In this document: positions 29,576 to 38,249 of the stretch, piece after piece
How positions within the stretch are numbered: the stretch's first letter is position 1
How the letters are laid out: every line of letters starts with the position of its first letter
Source: Deltaproteobacteria bacterium
GTDB taxonomy: Bacteria; Desulfobacterota; Desulfomonilia; UBA1062
DNA length: 64,000 bases
Direction: 5' to 3'
Assembly (NCBI GenBank): GCA_029547185.1
Contig: JAKPPU010000186.1
Coordinates: 1-64,000, forward strand
Notes under the pieces: model-generated
What the model was told of the DNA's origin: nothing
Seen by the model: only the letters and a program-made list of their open reading frames with translations
Database searches by the model: none
Position numbers and translations under genes: made by a program

Positions 29576-30409
29576 TCAGGTATCCCTGACGGGAAGCTCT
29601 GATATCTCTCTGATCCGCATGAGCAGGCCTTTGTAGAGTGCCTCCTCACCTTCGAACGTGAGTGTGATCGCCCCGCTGGGACATGTCTCCACACACCTGG
29701 CGCACCCGGCGCACGACTCCCCTATTCTCGCCTTTCCCTCCACCATGGAGATTGCAGCGAGGAAGCAGCTTTCAGTGCATGATCCGCATCCCAGGCATTT
29801 CCCGGCATCAACGGAAAGGTTCATGCCGGGAAGCCTGCGATAGGCCTTATCCAGCGTCGGGCCCCTGCTCTTCATGTACGTTCTGTAGAGACAGTTCCTG
29901 TCATCACAGAAGCAGATGAACATAAGATCACGAAAACGCGTCCAGAATGCGACCGGATCGATCCATACGTGGGCGATGTTTGCTATGAGGCCTGCCTCGG
30001 CTGCGCGATGCATGTGGCGGATCGCCTCGTCGGTGGAAACCATCCGGCCGTGGCTCGGATGGATGCGGTGGATGGCGGGTCCCAGCGCCATGCACCCGAT
30101 GTTCTGAGGAGGTATATCCGTCCTGTTGTGGGTGCGGCATATGCATTCATCAAGGACGAATATATCATCCACATCGGTGAGAAGCCTCTCGAGGATACGA
30201 CGGGGGAGCACCACGCTGTCAGGGCTGTCCACCTTTACCTGAATGGGGATGGAGGTGAGCTCGTTGTAGGGCCTCATGAAAAAGGGGCGGATCAGCCACT
30301 TGAAAAAAGGTACATTGCTGAGTCTTTTCGCTGCAGTCATGATCGGCCATGAAAGCCTTACGGCAGCTCGTACGATGGATTTCCCCGGACCGTGATCTAT
30401 GAACATCAT
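29576..30409 (-). CDS. Membrane-associated 4Fe-4S ferredoxin-like protein (paralog 3)
   Basis: 277 residues, same plan as the protein at 26230-27063. It has an N-terminal amphipathic part (IVRAAVRLSWPIMTAAKRL), middle cysteines (CICRTHNRT, then CFCDDRNC) and two regular C-terminal cluster motifs (CLGCGSCTESC; CAGCARCVETC). ATG at 30409 follows GGAGGTCTATT; the frame opens 24 bases earlier. The middle CxC and CFC groups are shared by all three copies and may bind a further cofactor. No enzyme gene is directly linked. Confidence 0.75.
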   Translation of the reverse strand: MMFIDHGPGKSIVRAAVRLSWPIMTAAKRLSNVPFFKWLIRPFFMRPYNELTSIPIQVKVDSPDSVVLPRRILERLLTDVDDIFVLDECICRTHNRTDIPPQNIGCMALGPAIHRIHPSHGRMVSTDEAIRHMHRAAEAGLIANIAHVWIDPVAFWTRFRDLMFICFCDDRNCLYRTYMKSRGPTLDKAYRRLPGMNLSVDAGKCLGCGSCTESCFLAAISMVEGKARIGESCAGCARCVETCPSGAITLTFEGEEALYKGLLMRIREISELPVRDT

Positions 30410-30670
30410 AATAGACCTCCAGTTAAATATCATGTCAGCAGAAACCTGCCTGCATCATCCAAGACCGGTTATGGAATACTTCCTGCAGCTGCTACGGCCA
30501 CAGGCGTAAAGCAGCGCTCTTTGCTGGGCGAAATGTACGGGCGGGCCACCGATCCCGATGAACCCCTTAAAGAGGTGGTCATCTCTCCCGGTGTGCCCGC
30601 CCGAGGAGGTAACTTCTTTTTCAGCCGCGGGCCGGTCGAAAGTCAGGCCCAACGCCTCAAGCATAAGAAT

Positions 30671-31066
30671 CTATATCTCCACTTCGGCCGAAACGTTTGT
30701 CTCCACTTCGACGCCGTTCTGGTTGGTAACTTTCAGCGCGATGCTCGCTCTGCCGTCTTTAACATCCACCACCTCTGCGCTCGTCGTGATCACATCCTCA
30801 AGGTGAACGGGGGAGGCGAACCTGCACTTGAATTTCTTGAGTTTGCCCGGATCTCCCTGCCAGTCCGTTATCGTCTTGACCACGAAGCCGACGGTGCACA
30901 GGCCGTGGAGTATCACGCCGCCCAGGCCCACCATCTTCCCGAACTCCGGGTCGATATGGATGGGGTTGAAGTCGCCGGATGCCCCGGCATAATAAATGGC
31001 CCTGTATCTGTCCACGGTTTCCTGGCTGCTGAAGGTCGTTCCTTTTTCGATTTTTACGTCTGCCAT
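30671..31066 (-). CDS. MaoC-like (R)-specific enoyl-CoA hydratase
   Basis: Hot-dog-fold hydratase of 131 residues. The hydratase-2 signature ASGDFNPIHIDPEFG (about 28-42), with catalytic Asp and His, is intact and is followed by GVILHG. It begins 2 bases after the stop of a second MaoC-type gene. Single-domain MaoC proteins encoded side by side often form heterodimers, as ChsH1/ChsH2 and HadAB/HadBC do. ATG at 31066 (MADVKIEKG) is preferred over a frame opening 39 bases earlier. Last gene of the large operon. Confidence 0.9.
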   Translation of the reverse strand: MADVKIEKGTTFSSQETVDRYRAIYYAGASGDFNPIHIDPEFGKMVGLGGVILHGLCTVGFVVKTITDWQGDPGKLKKFKCRFASPVHLEDVITTSAEVVDVKDGRASIALKVTNQNGVEVETNVSAEVEI

Positions 31067-31068
31067 AG

Positions 31069-31506
31069 CTATTTCCTCACCACGAATGTATAGATTCCCT
31101 TGCACACATCCCTGCCGTGCTGGTTCTTCGACAAGAGATCGACGGTGATCACATCGAGTTTTTCCTTGTTCTCTATGTGGCTTATCCGCGAGGATGTGGT
31201 GATCGTGTCCCCGGCCTTTACCACCTCGTAAAACTCGAAGGACTGCTCGCCGTGGACGAGCATGGCGAGGTTGAGCTTGAGCTCGTTGTCAAAGAAGACG
31301 GGCTCGATCAGGTTCGCCCCGAAGACCACGCAGAAGGTCGGGGGGGCGATGATGCAGCCATACTTCGATTTCTTCGCGAACTCCTCGTCCACGTAGTGCG
31401 GATCGAGGTTCTTGATCGCCTTGGCATACTCCTTGATCTTTTCCTTGCTCACGTCGTAGCTCTGCTCCGGCCACGTTTTGCCGATGAACTTTGTATCAAT
31501 GGCCAT
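31069..31506 (-). CDS. MaoC-type dehydratase, N-terminal-domain family
   Basis: Hot-dog-fold protein of 145 residues resembling the FAS1-like/MaoC N-terminal dehydratase domain (ysgA/HadA type). It lacks the SGDxNPIH signature of its neighbour; the equivalent region reads NLDPHYVDEEFAKK. It has the family's APPTFCVVFG and a C-terminal FVVRK. Most likely the structural half of a heterodimer with the next MaoC protein, where only the latter carries catalytic residues. It lies 18 bases after an acyl-CoA dehydrogenase gene. Confidence 0.85.
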   Translation of the reverse strand: MAIDTKFIGKTWPEQSYDVSKEKIKEYAKAIKNLDPHYVDEEFAKKSKYGCIIAPPTFCVVFGANLIEPVFFDNELKLNLAMLVHGEQSFEFYEVVKAGDTITTSSRISHIENKEKLDVITVDLLSKNQHGRDVCKGIYTFVVRK

Positions 31507-31524
31507 ATATTATCTCCTCCCATA

Positions 31525-32694
31525 TCAATGAATCTTGCTTAAGATGCTCTTCGCGATGAGAATACGCTGGATCTCGGAGGCGCCTTCACCGATCTCGCCC
31601 AGCTTCGCGTCGCGGTAGAGCCTCTCCACCGGGAATTCCTTGATGTATCCGTATCCGCCGTGGACCTGCAGGGCCATGCTGGATATCTTCGTTGCAGACT
31701 CGCTGGCAAAGAGCTTCGCGCATGAGGCGAGCACTGCCGATTCGGGGTCTTTCGCCTCTTTGGCCAGGGCTGCCCGGTAGATGAGCAGGCGCGATACGTC
31801 GGTCATGATCATCATGTCCGCTATCTTGAACGAGATCTCCTGATACCGGTTGATCGGCTTCCCGAAGGTCTTTCGCTCTTTCGAGTAGGCATTGGCCGCC
31901 TCCATGCATGCTACGGCAATGCCCAGGCAGACCGTCGCCATGCCGATTCTGCCGTACTCCAAGGTCTGCATCGCCTGGATGAACCCTGCCCCTACCTGGC
32001 CGAGCACCGCGCTCTCCGGCACCCTGCAGTCCTCGAGGAAGATCTCGGCTGTGGGTGATCCGCGGAAGCCGAGCTTGTCGAAGGGTTTCCCCACGACAAA
32101 TCCGGGGGCGCCCTTCTCGACGAGGAAACCCGTTACCCCGGCGCCGGGTCCGGCTTCCCTGTCATTGTAGGCCATGATCAGACAGACATCCGCGATGGGT
32201 GCGTTGGTGATGAAGGTCTTGGAGCCGTTGAGGATCCACTCGTTTCCCTTCTTGACCGCCGTGGTCTTGATCGCCGCGGCGTCGGACCCGGCTTCGGGCT
32301 CGGTAAGGCCGAATGCACCGATGATGTCGCCTTTGATGATCCCGGGGAGGTACTTCTCCTTCTGCTCTTGTGTCCCGAACATTTTGAGCGGCATTCCGAA
32401 AAGGCCGTTGCTCGCCCCTGCGGAAAGGAAGGTCGATGCGCAGGCCTTGGCGACCTCTTCTCCGGCAATGGCCTGGCTCAGCAGGTCGAGGTTCGTCCCG
32501 CCGTACTTCTCTTCGTGGGCCAGACCGAGGTAGCCGATATCAGCGAGCTTTTTGATGTTCTCCTTGATCATGGTCTGCACCTGCTCATGCGAAGCCGCAT
32601 CGAGGAGGGGTGCCCTGGGTGCGATCTCCTTGGTGCAGAAGCTGGCGAAATTGTTTTTTATCGAATTCTGTACTTCGTTCAGGGAATAATCCAT
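31525..32694 (-). CDS. Acyl-CoA dehydrogenase (catalytic Glu in IGEG)
   Basis: Standard-length acyl-CoA dehydrogenase, 389 residues. The FAD-binding motif LTEPEAGSD is near 130 and NGSKTFITNA near 155. The C-terminal signature IGEGASEIQR keeps the glutamate of the SCAD/MCAD class (about residue 370). It is encoded 24 bases after a second acyl-CoA dehydrogenase that lacks this glutamate, suggesting a hetero-oligomer of the actinobacterial ChsE1/ChsE2 kind, with two different subunits. The substrate is probably a branched or ring-bearing acyl-CoA, by analogy only. Confidence 0.93.
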   Translation of the reverse strand: MDYSLNEVQNSIKNNFASFCTKEIAPRAPLLDAASHEQVQTMIKENIKKLADIGYLGLAHEEKYGGTNLDLLSQAIAGEEVAKACASTFLSAGASNGLFGMPLKMFGTQEQKEKYLPGIIKGDIIGAFGLTEPEAGSDAAAIKTTAVKKGNEWILNGSKTFITNAPIADVCLIMAYNDREAGPGAGVTGFLVEKGAPGFVVGKPFDKLGFRGSPTAEIFLEDCRVPESAVLGQVGAGFIQAMQTLEYGRIGMATVCLGIAVACMEAANAYSKERKTFGKPINRYQEISFKIADMMIMTDVSRLLIYRAALAKEAKDPESAVLASCAKLFASESATKISSMALQVHGGYGYIKEFPVERLYRDAKLGEIGEGASEIQRILIAKSILSKIH

Positions 32695-32718
32695 GGTGTT
32701 GTCCTCCTTTTAAAAGCA

Positions 32719-33867
32719 CTACATGCTCATGAGACGGGAGATGATGAACCTCTGGATCTCGGAGGTTCCTCCGCCTATCTGCCCGAGCTTCGCATCCCGC
32801 ATCATCCTCTCGACAGGATACTCGTGCATATACCCGTATCCTCCGAATATCTGCACGCCCTCGCTGGCCGCCTGCATACCCCAGTCACCCACGAATGCCT
32901 TTGCGATGGATGTGTGTATGTGGTTGAGAGGCAATCCCGCATCCTTGTCGTACGCCACCCGGTATACCAGCAGCCGGGAGGCTTCTATGACCACCTTGAT
33001 GTCGGCGAGCTTGTGCTGTATCGCCTGGAATGACTTGATGGGCTTCGCGAACTGGACGCGGTCCGTTGCATAGCGGGCGCACTGATCGAGCATGAGCATC
33101 AAACCACCCACGAAAGGCGCAAGGAGAGAGCTCCTGTCCCACGAGAGCGTCTCGTGGGTGTACATGAATCCGTGGCCGACTTCGCCCAGGAGGTTCTCCT
33201 CGGGCACCTCGCAATCTTCAAGGAAAACCTCCGAGGTCGCCGAGGCCCTTGCTCCCATCTTGTGGAAAGGTTTGCCAGTAGAGAATCCCTTGAAGCCCTT
33301 CTCGACGATGAATGCCGTGATGCCGGCATGCTTGAGGGACTTATCGACCGTCGCATACACGACGCAGACATCAGCGACAGGGGCATTGGTGATGAAGGTC
33401 TTCGAACCGTTCAAGATCCACCGGTCGCCTTTCTTTACCGCCGTGGTCTGCATGGAAGCGGCATCCGAACCGGCATTGGGCTCGGTCAGACCCATGCATC
33501 CAATCCATTCGCCGGTCGCCAGTTTGGGAACATAGCGCTTGCGCTGGTCCTCATTGCCGTGCTTGAACAGCGTATCCGTGCAGAGGTAGGTGTGGGCTCC
33601 GAGCGCAAGCATGTGTCCGCCGTCGACCCCTGCATGTCCCAGGGCCTCGCCCGCGAGGCAGCAGGTTACGACATTTGCCCCAGAACCGCCGTACTCTTCA
33701 GGGAACGGCAGGCCGAGAAGCCCCATAGCTCCGAGCTTCTTCCATACCTCAAAATTGAATTCACCCGTCAGATCGGCCTCTTCGCACATCGGAACGATTT
33801 CATTTTTGGCGTACTTGTACACAGACTCTCTGAACATCAGTTGCTCTTCCGTAAATCCAAACTCCAT
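32719..33867 (-). CDS. Acyl-CoA dehydrogenase with atypical catalytic position
   Basis: 382 residues. FAD-binding motif LTEPNAGSD is near 125. The C-terminal signature reads IGGGTSEIQR, with Gly where the SCAD/MCAD glutamate stands. Isovaleryl-CoA dehydrogenase also has Gly there and uses a glutamate in helix G; the equivalent position here appears to be Asp (ETLSWDRSSLLAP). The protein may therefore use Asp, or be a partner subunit for the following dehydrogenase. ATG at 33867 follows TAGGAGGGCTT; the open frame extends much further upstream without a good start. It lies 8 bases after the TetR gene. Confidence 0.9.
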   Translation of the reverse strand: MEFGFTEEQLMFRESVYKYAKNEIVPMCEEADLTGEFNFEVWKKLGAMGLLGLPFPEEYGGSGANVVTCCLAGEALGHAGVDGGHMLALGAHTYLCTDTLFKHGNEDQRKRYVPKLATGEWIGCMGLTEPNAGSDAASMQTTAVKKGDRWILNGSKTFITNAPVADVCVVYATVDKSLKHAGITAFIVEKGFKGFSTGKPFHKMGARASATSEVFLEDCEVPEENLLGEVGHGFMYTHETLSWDRSSLLAPFVGGLMLMLDQCARYATDRVQFAKPIKSFQAIQHKLADIKVVIEASRLLVYRVAYDKDAGLPLNHIHTSIAKAFVGDWGMQAASEGVQIFGGYGYMHEYPVERMMRDAKLGQIGGGTSEIQRFIISRLMSM

Positions 33868-33875
33868 AAGCCCTC

Positions 33876-34520
33876 CTAAGGATTCTTTTCTTTCAACAGA
33901 ACCGATACAATGTAATCTTTTATCGTTGTGGTGTACTGCTCGTAGTTGAAGGCCTGGTTGTCCAGCACGTACTGCACGATGGTTCCCTGGATGACGGAAA
34001 CGATGGTCGTAGCGGCGAAAGCCACATCGATTTCTTCCCTGAACACCCCCTTGGAAATCCCTTCCTTCAGGATGGCGGCGCACTCGTCCCGGTAGCTCTG
34101 CATGAGCTTGTTGTTCGCCTGCCTCATCCGGGGGTTGTGCTTGGTCTGGGTCCAGAAATCTATGAGCACATAGAAGTATTCCTTTTCCTTCTCCGCCAGG
34201 CCGAAAGCCTGATTCATGTACGTCATCAGCTTTTCCCGCGGGTTCTGCGTCAGCACCAGCTCCCTGTTCAGGTAGAGCTTCATGTTCGAGTTGATGTCCT
34301 TGAGCAGATTGAGAAGCAGGTCCTGCTTGTCCTTGAAATAATAGTGGACAAGGCCCGAGGACAATCCCGACTCCTTAGCGATATCCTTTATCGTGAAATT
34401 GTAATACCCCTTCTTGCTCACGACCTTGTACGCGGCCCGTATCAGCTGGGCGCGCCTCATTTCGCTGATGTCGTTCGACTTCCTGTCTTCCGTTTCCTTG
34501 CCTTGCTTTTTCATGACCAT
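33876..34520 (-). CDS. TetR-family regulator inside the catabolic operon
   Basis: 214 residues from MVMKKQGKE. Helix-turn-helix: IRAAYKVVSKKGYYNFTIKD and SGLSSGLVHYYFKDKQDLL (about 24-65). The ATG follows GAAGGCGGAAAGA; the frame continues 36 codons upstream without a better start. It lies between the PP2C-like gene (35 bases upstream) and the acyl-CoA dehydrogenases (8 bases downstream), so it is probably part of the operon and may regulate it through the element near 47178 and its copy near 26070. The ligand is probably an acyl-CoA, by family habit. Confidence 0.88.
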   Translation of the reverse strand: MVMKKQGKETEDRKSNDISEMRRAQLIRAAYKVVSKKGYYNFTIKDIAKESGLSSGLVHYYFKDKQDLLLNLLKDINSNMKLYLNRELVLTQNPREKLMTYMNQAFGLAEKEKEYFYVLIDFWTQTKHNPRMRQANNKLMQSYRDECAAILKEGISKGVFREEIDVAFAATTIVSVIQGTIVQYVLDNQAFNYEQYTTTIKDYIVSVLLKEKNP

Positions 34521-34555
34521 TCTTTCCGCCTTCCTTCTTCGTAGTTGTAAGTTTT

Positions 34556-35428
34556 TTAGTTTGTTATCCGTATACCGCACATATTGATATGCCCGATCTT
34601 CTCCGGCAGGTCCTTCAGAGGTATCCACTCCCCGCGGGAACCTGAGCCGTTCACGTTCTTCTGGTATGCCTTTTCTTCAATCGGGCTCGTACCGCCCATC
34701 ACGATCTGGGCATTGCAGTCAGCTGCAAGATGGGCGGGGTCCACCACGATAATTCCGATGTCATCGTAATTCCCGGCGACGCCTTTTGCGTCGGCAGACC
34801 GGATCATGTCGCCGAGCTTCTCCGGAATCCGGTGCACCTGCTCGCAGGAAAGGAAGGACTTCATCATCTCGGCCATGTCCATCCCCCGAAACCGTGCCAC
34901 GTCCGACAATCCGTCCGAAGCCATGACGAGCCGGTATTCGCTCCCCTTGAGAACAACTTCCATGACGCCTGATATGCCCTTGCTCCTGCCTGCGAAATTC
35001 ATATTCGGTACGGTTGCGTATTCCACCCTTCCCGTCACCTTGTTCACGACTGTTACCGCGCTGTCCCCGCCATTGATGATGCAGATCGAAGCCTCTGTCC
35101 CGCTGTGCCGTATCGCAGCCAGGCTGAATGTGGCTTTATGCTGGTACTTCTGCACGGCAAAAACCCTGTTGACCAGATCGAGCCATTCTTTCTTCCCTTC
35201 CGGAACACCCTCTCTGCCCACCTCATCGCTGAGTCTCCCGAGCAGGTCGCTCGATGCCCGCGAATGGCGTTCCGTGCTGTCGGACAATGCGAAAAACGAA
35301 TGTTTCAGATTGAGCAGCAGGCAGTCGCCGTTGCCGTACCCGCTCTTTATCTTGTCACGGCCCGTAACGATCAGGGCTCCGCATTCGTTTTTCTTGACGA
35401 TCATCCGGGAAACCGGATTTATTTTCAC
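34556..35428 (-). CDS. PP2C-like Ser/Thr phosphatase domain protein
   Basis: 290 residues with PP2C-type motifs in the right order: FALSDSTERHS near 46 (usual form DGMGGH; Asp kept, the following Gly is Ser), CIINGGDSAVTVV near 114, LVMASDGLSDVARF near 166, and GNYDDIGIIVVD near 220. It thus keeps most metal-binding aspartates but has a changed first motif, so activity is uncertain. The last 55 residues form an extra tail (MGGTSPIEEKAYQKNV...). The start is GTG, with GGAG about 15 bases upstream. It lies 19 bases after a DUF35 gene within a metabolic operon, where a phosphatase is not expected. Confidence 0.7.
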   Translation of the reverse strand: MKINPVSRMIVKKNECGALIVTGRDKIKSGYGNGDCLLLNLKHSFFALSDSTERHSRASSDLLGRLSDEVGREGVPEGKKEWLDLVNRVFAVQKYQHKATFSLAAIRHSGTEASICIINGGDSAVTVVNKVTGRVEYATVPNMNFAGRSKGISGVMEVVLKGSEYRLVMASDGLSDVARFRGMDMAEMMKSFLSCEQVHRIPEKLGDMIRSADAKGVAGNYDDIGIIVVDPAHLAADCNAQIVMGGTSPIEEKAYQKNVNGSGSRGEWIPLKDLPEKIGHINMCGIRITN

Positions 35429-35447
35429 GTCGTTGATCTCAGTCTCC

Positions 35448-35912
35448 TCAGTCTATGATCCTGAAGTAGAGGATGTCTTTGAGGGTTCCCTTCTTTTCCT
35501 CTGAAAAGACCGGCTCGACCCGTGCCCCGATCCTGACCTTGCTCTCGTCATCTATGCTGATATAGTGCTGGAACAGGGTATCCGCGCCGTCGAGCTTGAT
35601 GAATCCGTATCCGTACGGAACGGGCTTCTGCTCGCCGGTTTCGGGATCGATGAAGGCATAGCGGAGGATGGTGAACGTCCCGATCCTGCCTTTTGGCCCG
35701 ACCTCGACGAAGTCGTTCATCTCCACGAAGCACTCACCGCAGACCCTGCGAGGATGAACATAGACCTTCTTGCATTTGGGGCACCTGATCCCCAGGAATA
35801 CCCTTCTCTCCTTGAGCTCTTTGAAAAACTTGCTTCCATGCATGCCGATGGCATAGTTGAAGGGCTGATCCTTATCCCCGGATTCGATAATTATGTGTTC
35901 GTGATCGGCCAT
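35448..35912 (-). CDS. DUF35 OB-fold/zinc-ribbon protein
   Basis: 154 residues. The N-terminal helices are followed by a rubredoxin-like zinc ribbon (Cys44, Cys47, Cys58, Cys61) and an OB fold ending in DILYFRIID. DUF35 proteins bind thiolase-superfamily enzymes and help handle acyl-CoA substrates, as in archaeal thiolase/HMG-CoA synthase complexes and in Ltp2-ChsH2. It lies 9 bases after a thiolase-like gene and is most likely its partner. Confidence 0.92.
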   Translation of the reverse strand: MADHEHIIIESGDKDQPFNYAIGMHGSKFFKELKERRVFLGIRCPKCKKVYVHPRRVCGECFVEMNDFVEVGPKGRIGTFTILRYAFIDPETGEQKPVPYGYGFIKLDGADTLFQHYISIDDESKVRIGARVEPVFSEEKKGTLKDILYFRIID

Positions 35913-35921
35913 TTCATCCTC

Positions 35922-37085
35922 CTAGAATGCGGGCTTGTTCTTCCCGTGAAGAATCATGTCTACCCAGAAGCATCCCCCGAATCCCGTGCTCACTCCCAGA
36001 TTCACGTCGGGAACCTGGCGTGCCTCCGCCTTGCCCATGATCTGCAGGGCAACCTCTGCGCACCGGATGAGGCCGGTGGCGCCGATCGGATTGCACGCGA
36101 TGACCCCGCCCGACGGATTGATGGGAAGCTCTCCGCCCATGTCCGTTGCCCCGCTCCAGATGTACTCCGCACCTTTGCCCCGCGGTACGATCCCCATATC
36201 CTCGATCCAGATGATCCCGGCAAAGGAATACGGCTGGTAGAGCTCGATGACGTCGAGCTCCTTCCTCGGCTCCCTGATCCCCGCCTTCTTGAACAGCTCC
36301 TTCGAAGCCTCGGCCATGCTGTCCAGGCCTCCGAAAGCCGTATCGTTCAGGTAGGTGTAGGTATGCCTGTTCGCGGTTCCCCAGATCCAGTCGGGAATGG
36401 GCGTCAGCTTCTCGGCGATCCCTTCACAGGCCATGATCACCGCGCATGCCCCGTCGGTCCGCGGGCATACGTCCAGGAGGTGGATCGGATCGGCAAGCAT
36501 CGGGGAGGCAAGCACTTCGTCTATGGTCACCTCTTTGCGGAGCTGGGCGTGCGGATTGTTGCAGGCATGCTTCCTGTCGCGTACCGAAACACGGGCGCCG
36601 TCCTTGTCGGTGGCCCCGTATTTGGCCATGTAGGCCTGCGCCTCGGCCGCCAGTCCCGAAATGGCCCCGGCAAAAACCAGCCTGTCCCATATGGGATCGA
36701 AGGCCGTGGTGATGGCGCCCGTCGTATCCGACTCGGAGTTCTTCTCCCACCCGATCACGAGCACCTTGTCGAAGATGCCCGACGCCACCATGTGGTATCC
36801 GCCGATGCCCACAGTGCATCCCGTCGTGCCGCCCGTGGTCAGTTTGATGATGGGCTTCATCACGCCGCCCGAGCCATCGACACTCCAGCAGTCCACGTAA
36901 TTTATCCCCTCGAAGTGATCCATGTTCCCGATCACGATCGCATCGATATCACCTATCTTCATGCCCGCATCGTTAAGGGCGCTCTGCACGGCCTCATGAA
37001 TGAGCTCCTGACCGTTGACGTCCGGCCGGTGGCTCTTGTGGAATGTCTGCCCGGTTCCTACTATGGCTACTCTCCTCTTCCCCAT
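35922..37085 (-). CDS. Thiolase-superfamily protein, type A (copy 1), lacking the nucleophilic Cys
   Basis: 387 residues, SCP-x/lipid-transfer-thiolase group. The overall fold is clear: RVAIVGTGQT at the start, SALNDAGMKIGDIDAIV, and NPSGGVIACNPIGATG near the end. By alignment with classic thiolases the nucleophilic cysteine position reads Gly (TTGGTTG), with a Cys four residues later. The GHP histidine is Asn (CNPIGATG), and the final Cys region reads GFGGCFW. Such changes recall the Ltp2 retro-aldolases more than true thiolases. It lies between a type-B thiolase-like gene (9 bases) and a DUF35 gene (9 bases), which suggests a three-part complex. Confidence 0.88.
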   Translation of the reverse strand: MGKRRVAIVGTGQTFHKSHRPDVNGQELIHEAVQSALNDAGMKIGDIDAIVIGNMDHFEGINYVDCWSVDGSGGVMKPIIKLTTGGTTGCTVGIGGYHMVASGIFDKVLVIGWEKNSESDTTGAITTAFDPIWDRLVFAGAISGLAAEAQAYMAKYGATDKDGARVSVRDRKHACNNPHAQLRKEVTIDEVLASPMLADPIHLLDVCPRTDGACAVIMACEGIAEKLTPIPDWIWGTANRHTYTYLNDTAFGGLDSMAEASKELFKKAGIREPRKELDVIELYQPYSFAGIIWIEDMGIVPRGKGAEYIWSGATDMGGELPINPSGGVIACNPIGATGLIRCAEVALQIMGKAEARQVPDVNLGVSTGFGGCFWVDMILHGKNKPAF

Positions 37086-37094
37086 GGCTGCCTC

Positions 37095-38240
37095 CTATTT
37101 ATCCTTCCCGAGAATCCATACACAGTGGGACTGCCCGCAGAGCCCGTTCAATCCTTGCGCAAGTGCAAGCCTGACGCCGTCTGCCTGGTATTTCCCGGCA
37201 TCCCCCCGGATCTGCTTGACAGCCTCCGCTATCCTGATCAGCCCCGCAGCTATCACCGGGTGTCCCGAAAGCAGGCCTCCGGAGGCATTGACCGGCAGAG
37301 CACCGCCGAGATCGTACCTTCCGTCCTCGAGTTCCTTTCCAGCCTTGCCGTCTCCGGCAAGGCCGAGCGCCTCCAGCCACATGAGCTCCTGATAGCTGAA
37401 CGCATCATAGAGCTCTGCCAGATCGATCTCCTTGCCCGGATTCTTGATACCGGCCATATCATAGGCCTTCTTGGCGGCAGCCTTCAGTGAAGGAGCCTGG
37501 GAGAGGTCCCGATCCCCGAGGAAGAATGAGTCGGAGCAGAAAGAGACCCCCTTGATCCATACCGGCGTCTTCGTGTATTTGGTTGCCCGGTCCTCGTTCG
37601 CGATGATGATCGCGCAGCATCCGTCGGATACCGGCGAGCAATCGAGCTTGTGGAGCGGGTCTGCTATCATCTCCGACTTCAGGACGTCGTCTACCGTGAT
37701 CTTCATGGGAAGCTGGGCATACGGGTTCCGTATCGCATTCCCGTGGTTCTTCACCGACACGAGCGCCATCTGCTCGGGCGTGGTCTTTGTCCTGTTCATG
37801 TATGCCCTCGCCTGCATGGCGGAGGCGCTGATCATATCCATGCCGAGGCCCCTGTCATAGATGGGGTCGAACGAGGCATTCGTGATCAGGCTCGAGATGC
37901 TCTCCGAGCCCTTGCTGTGCGCCGTCACGAGCGTCGTGCCGTACGAGCCGGACAAGATCCTCGTGAGCCCGTAAAACGCTCCGAACGTCCCGTCCCCTTC
38001 GCAGCAGGAGATGTTCTTGTGCTTGGCGCCGCTCGCGTCGCCCACGGCCATGCAGGAGATGGTCCGGCCGTCCCAGAAGTCATTCGAGGTCGTCACCACG
38101 TTGTCGATATCGTCGATGGTCATCCCTGCATCGGAAAGCGCCTTGTTCACAGCCTCCCAGGCCATGTCCGCGAAGGTATCCCGCACCTTGTTCGCCTCGA
38201 TCCTGGTCATTCCCAAACCGATGATTGCAGCTCTATCCAT
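37095..38240 (-). CDS. Thiolase-superfamily protein, type B (copy 1)
   Basis: 381 residues. The start is AAIIGLGMTRIEANKVRDTF. At the nucleophile position an approximate alignment gives Glu just after two Cys (SCCEGDGTFG), so catalysis by a normal thiolase route is doubtful. The GHP motif is kept (SGHPVIAAG), as is a C-terminal LCGQSHCVW. It differs clearly from the type-A protein encoded next to it, so the pair may form a heteromer. It lies 9 bases after a DUF35 gene and 9 bases before the type-A gene. Confidence 0.87.
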   Translation of the reverse strand: MDRAAIIGLGMTRIEANKVRDTFADMAWEAVNKALSDAGMTIDDIDNVVTTSNDFWDGRTISCMAVGDASGAKHKNISCCEGDGTFGAFYGLTRILSGSYGTTLVTAHSKGSESISSLITNASFDPIYDRGLGMDMISASAMQARAYMNRTKTTPEQMALVSVKNHGNAIRNPYAQLPMKITVDDVLKSEMIADPLHKLDCSPVSDGCCAIIIANEDRATKYTKTPVWIKGVSFCSDSFFLGDRDLSQAPSLKAAAKKAYDMAGIKNPGKEIDLAELYDAFSYQELMWLEALGLAGDGKAGKELEDGRYDLGGALPVNASGGLLSGHPVIAAGLIRIAEAVKQIRGDAGKYQADGVRLALAQGLNGLCGQSHCVWILGKDK

Positions 38241-38249
38241 ATCAGTCTC

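Noticed and set aside
35565..37490. 641-codon plus-strand frame across the DUF35 and thiolase-like genes
   Set aside because: It spans several well-supported minus-strand genes and has no recognisable domain or ribosome site.
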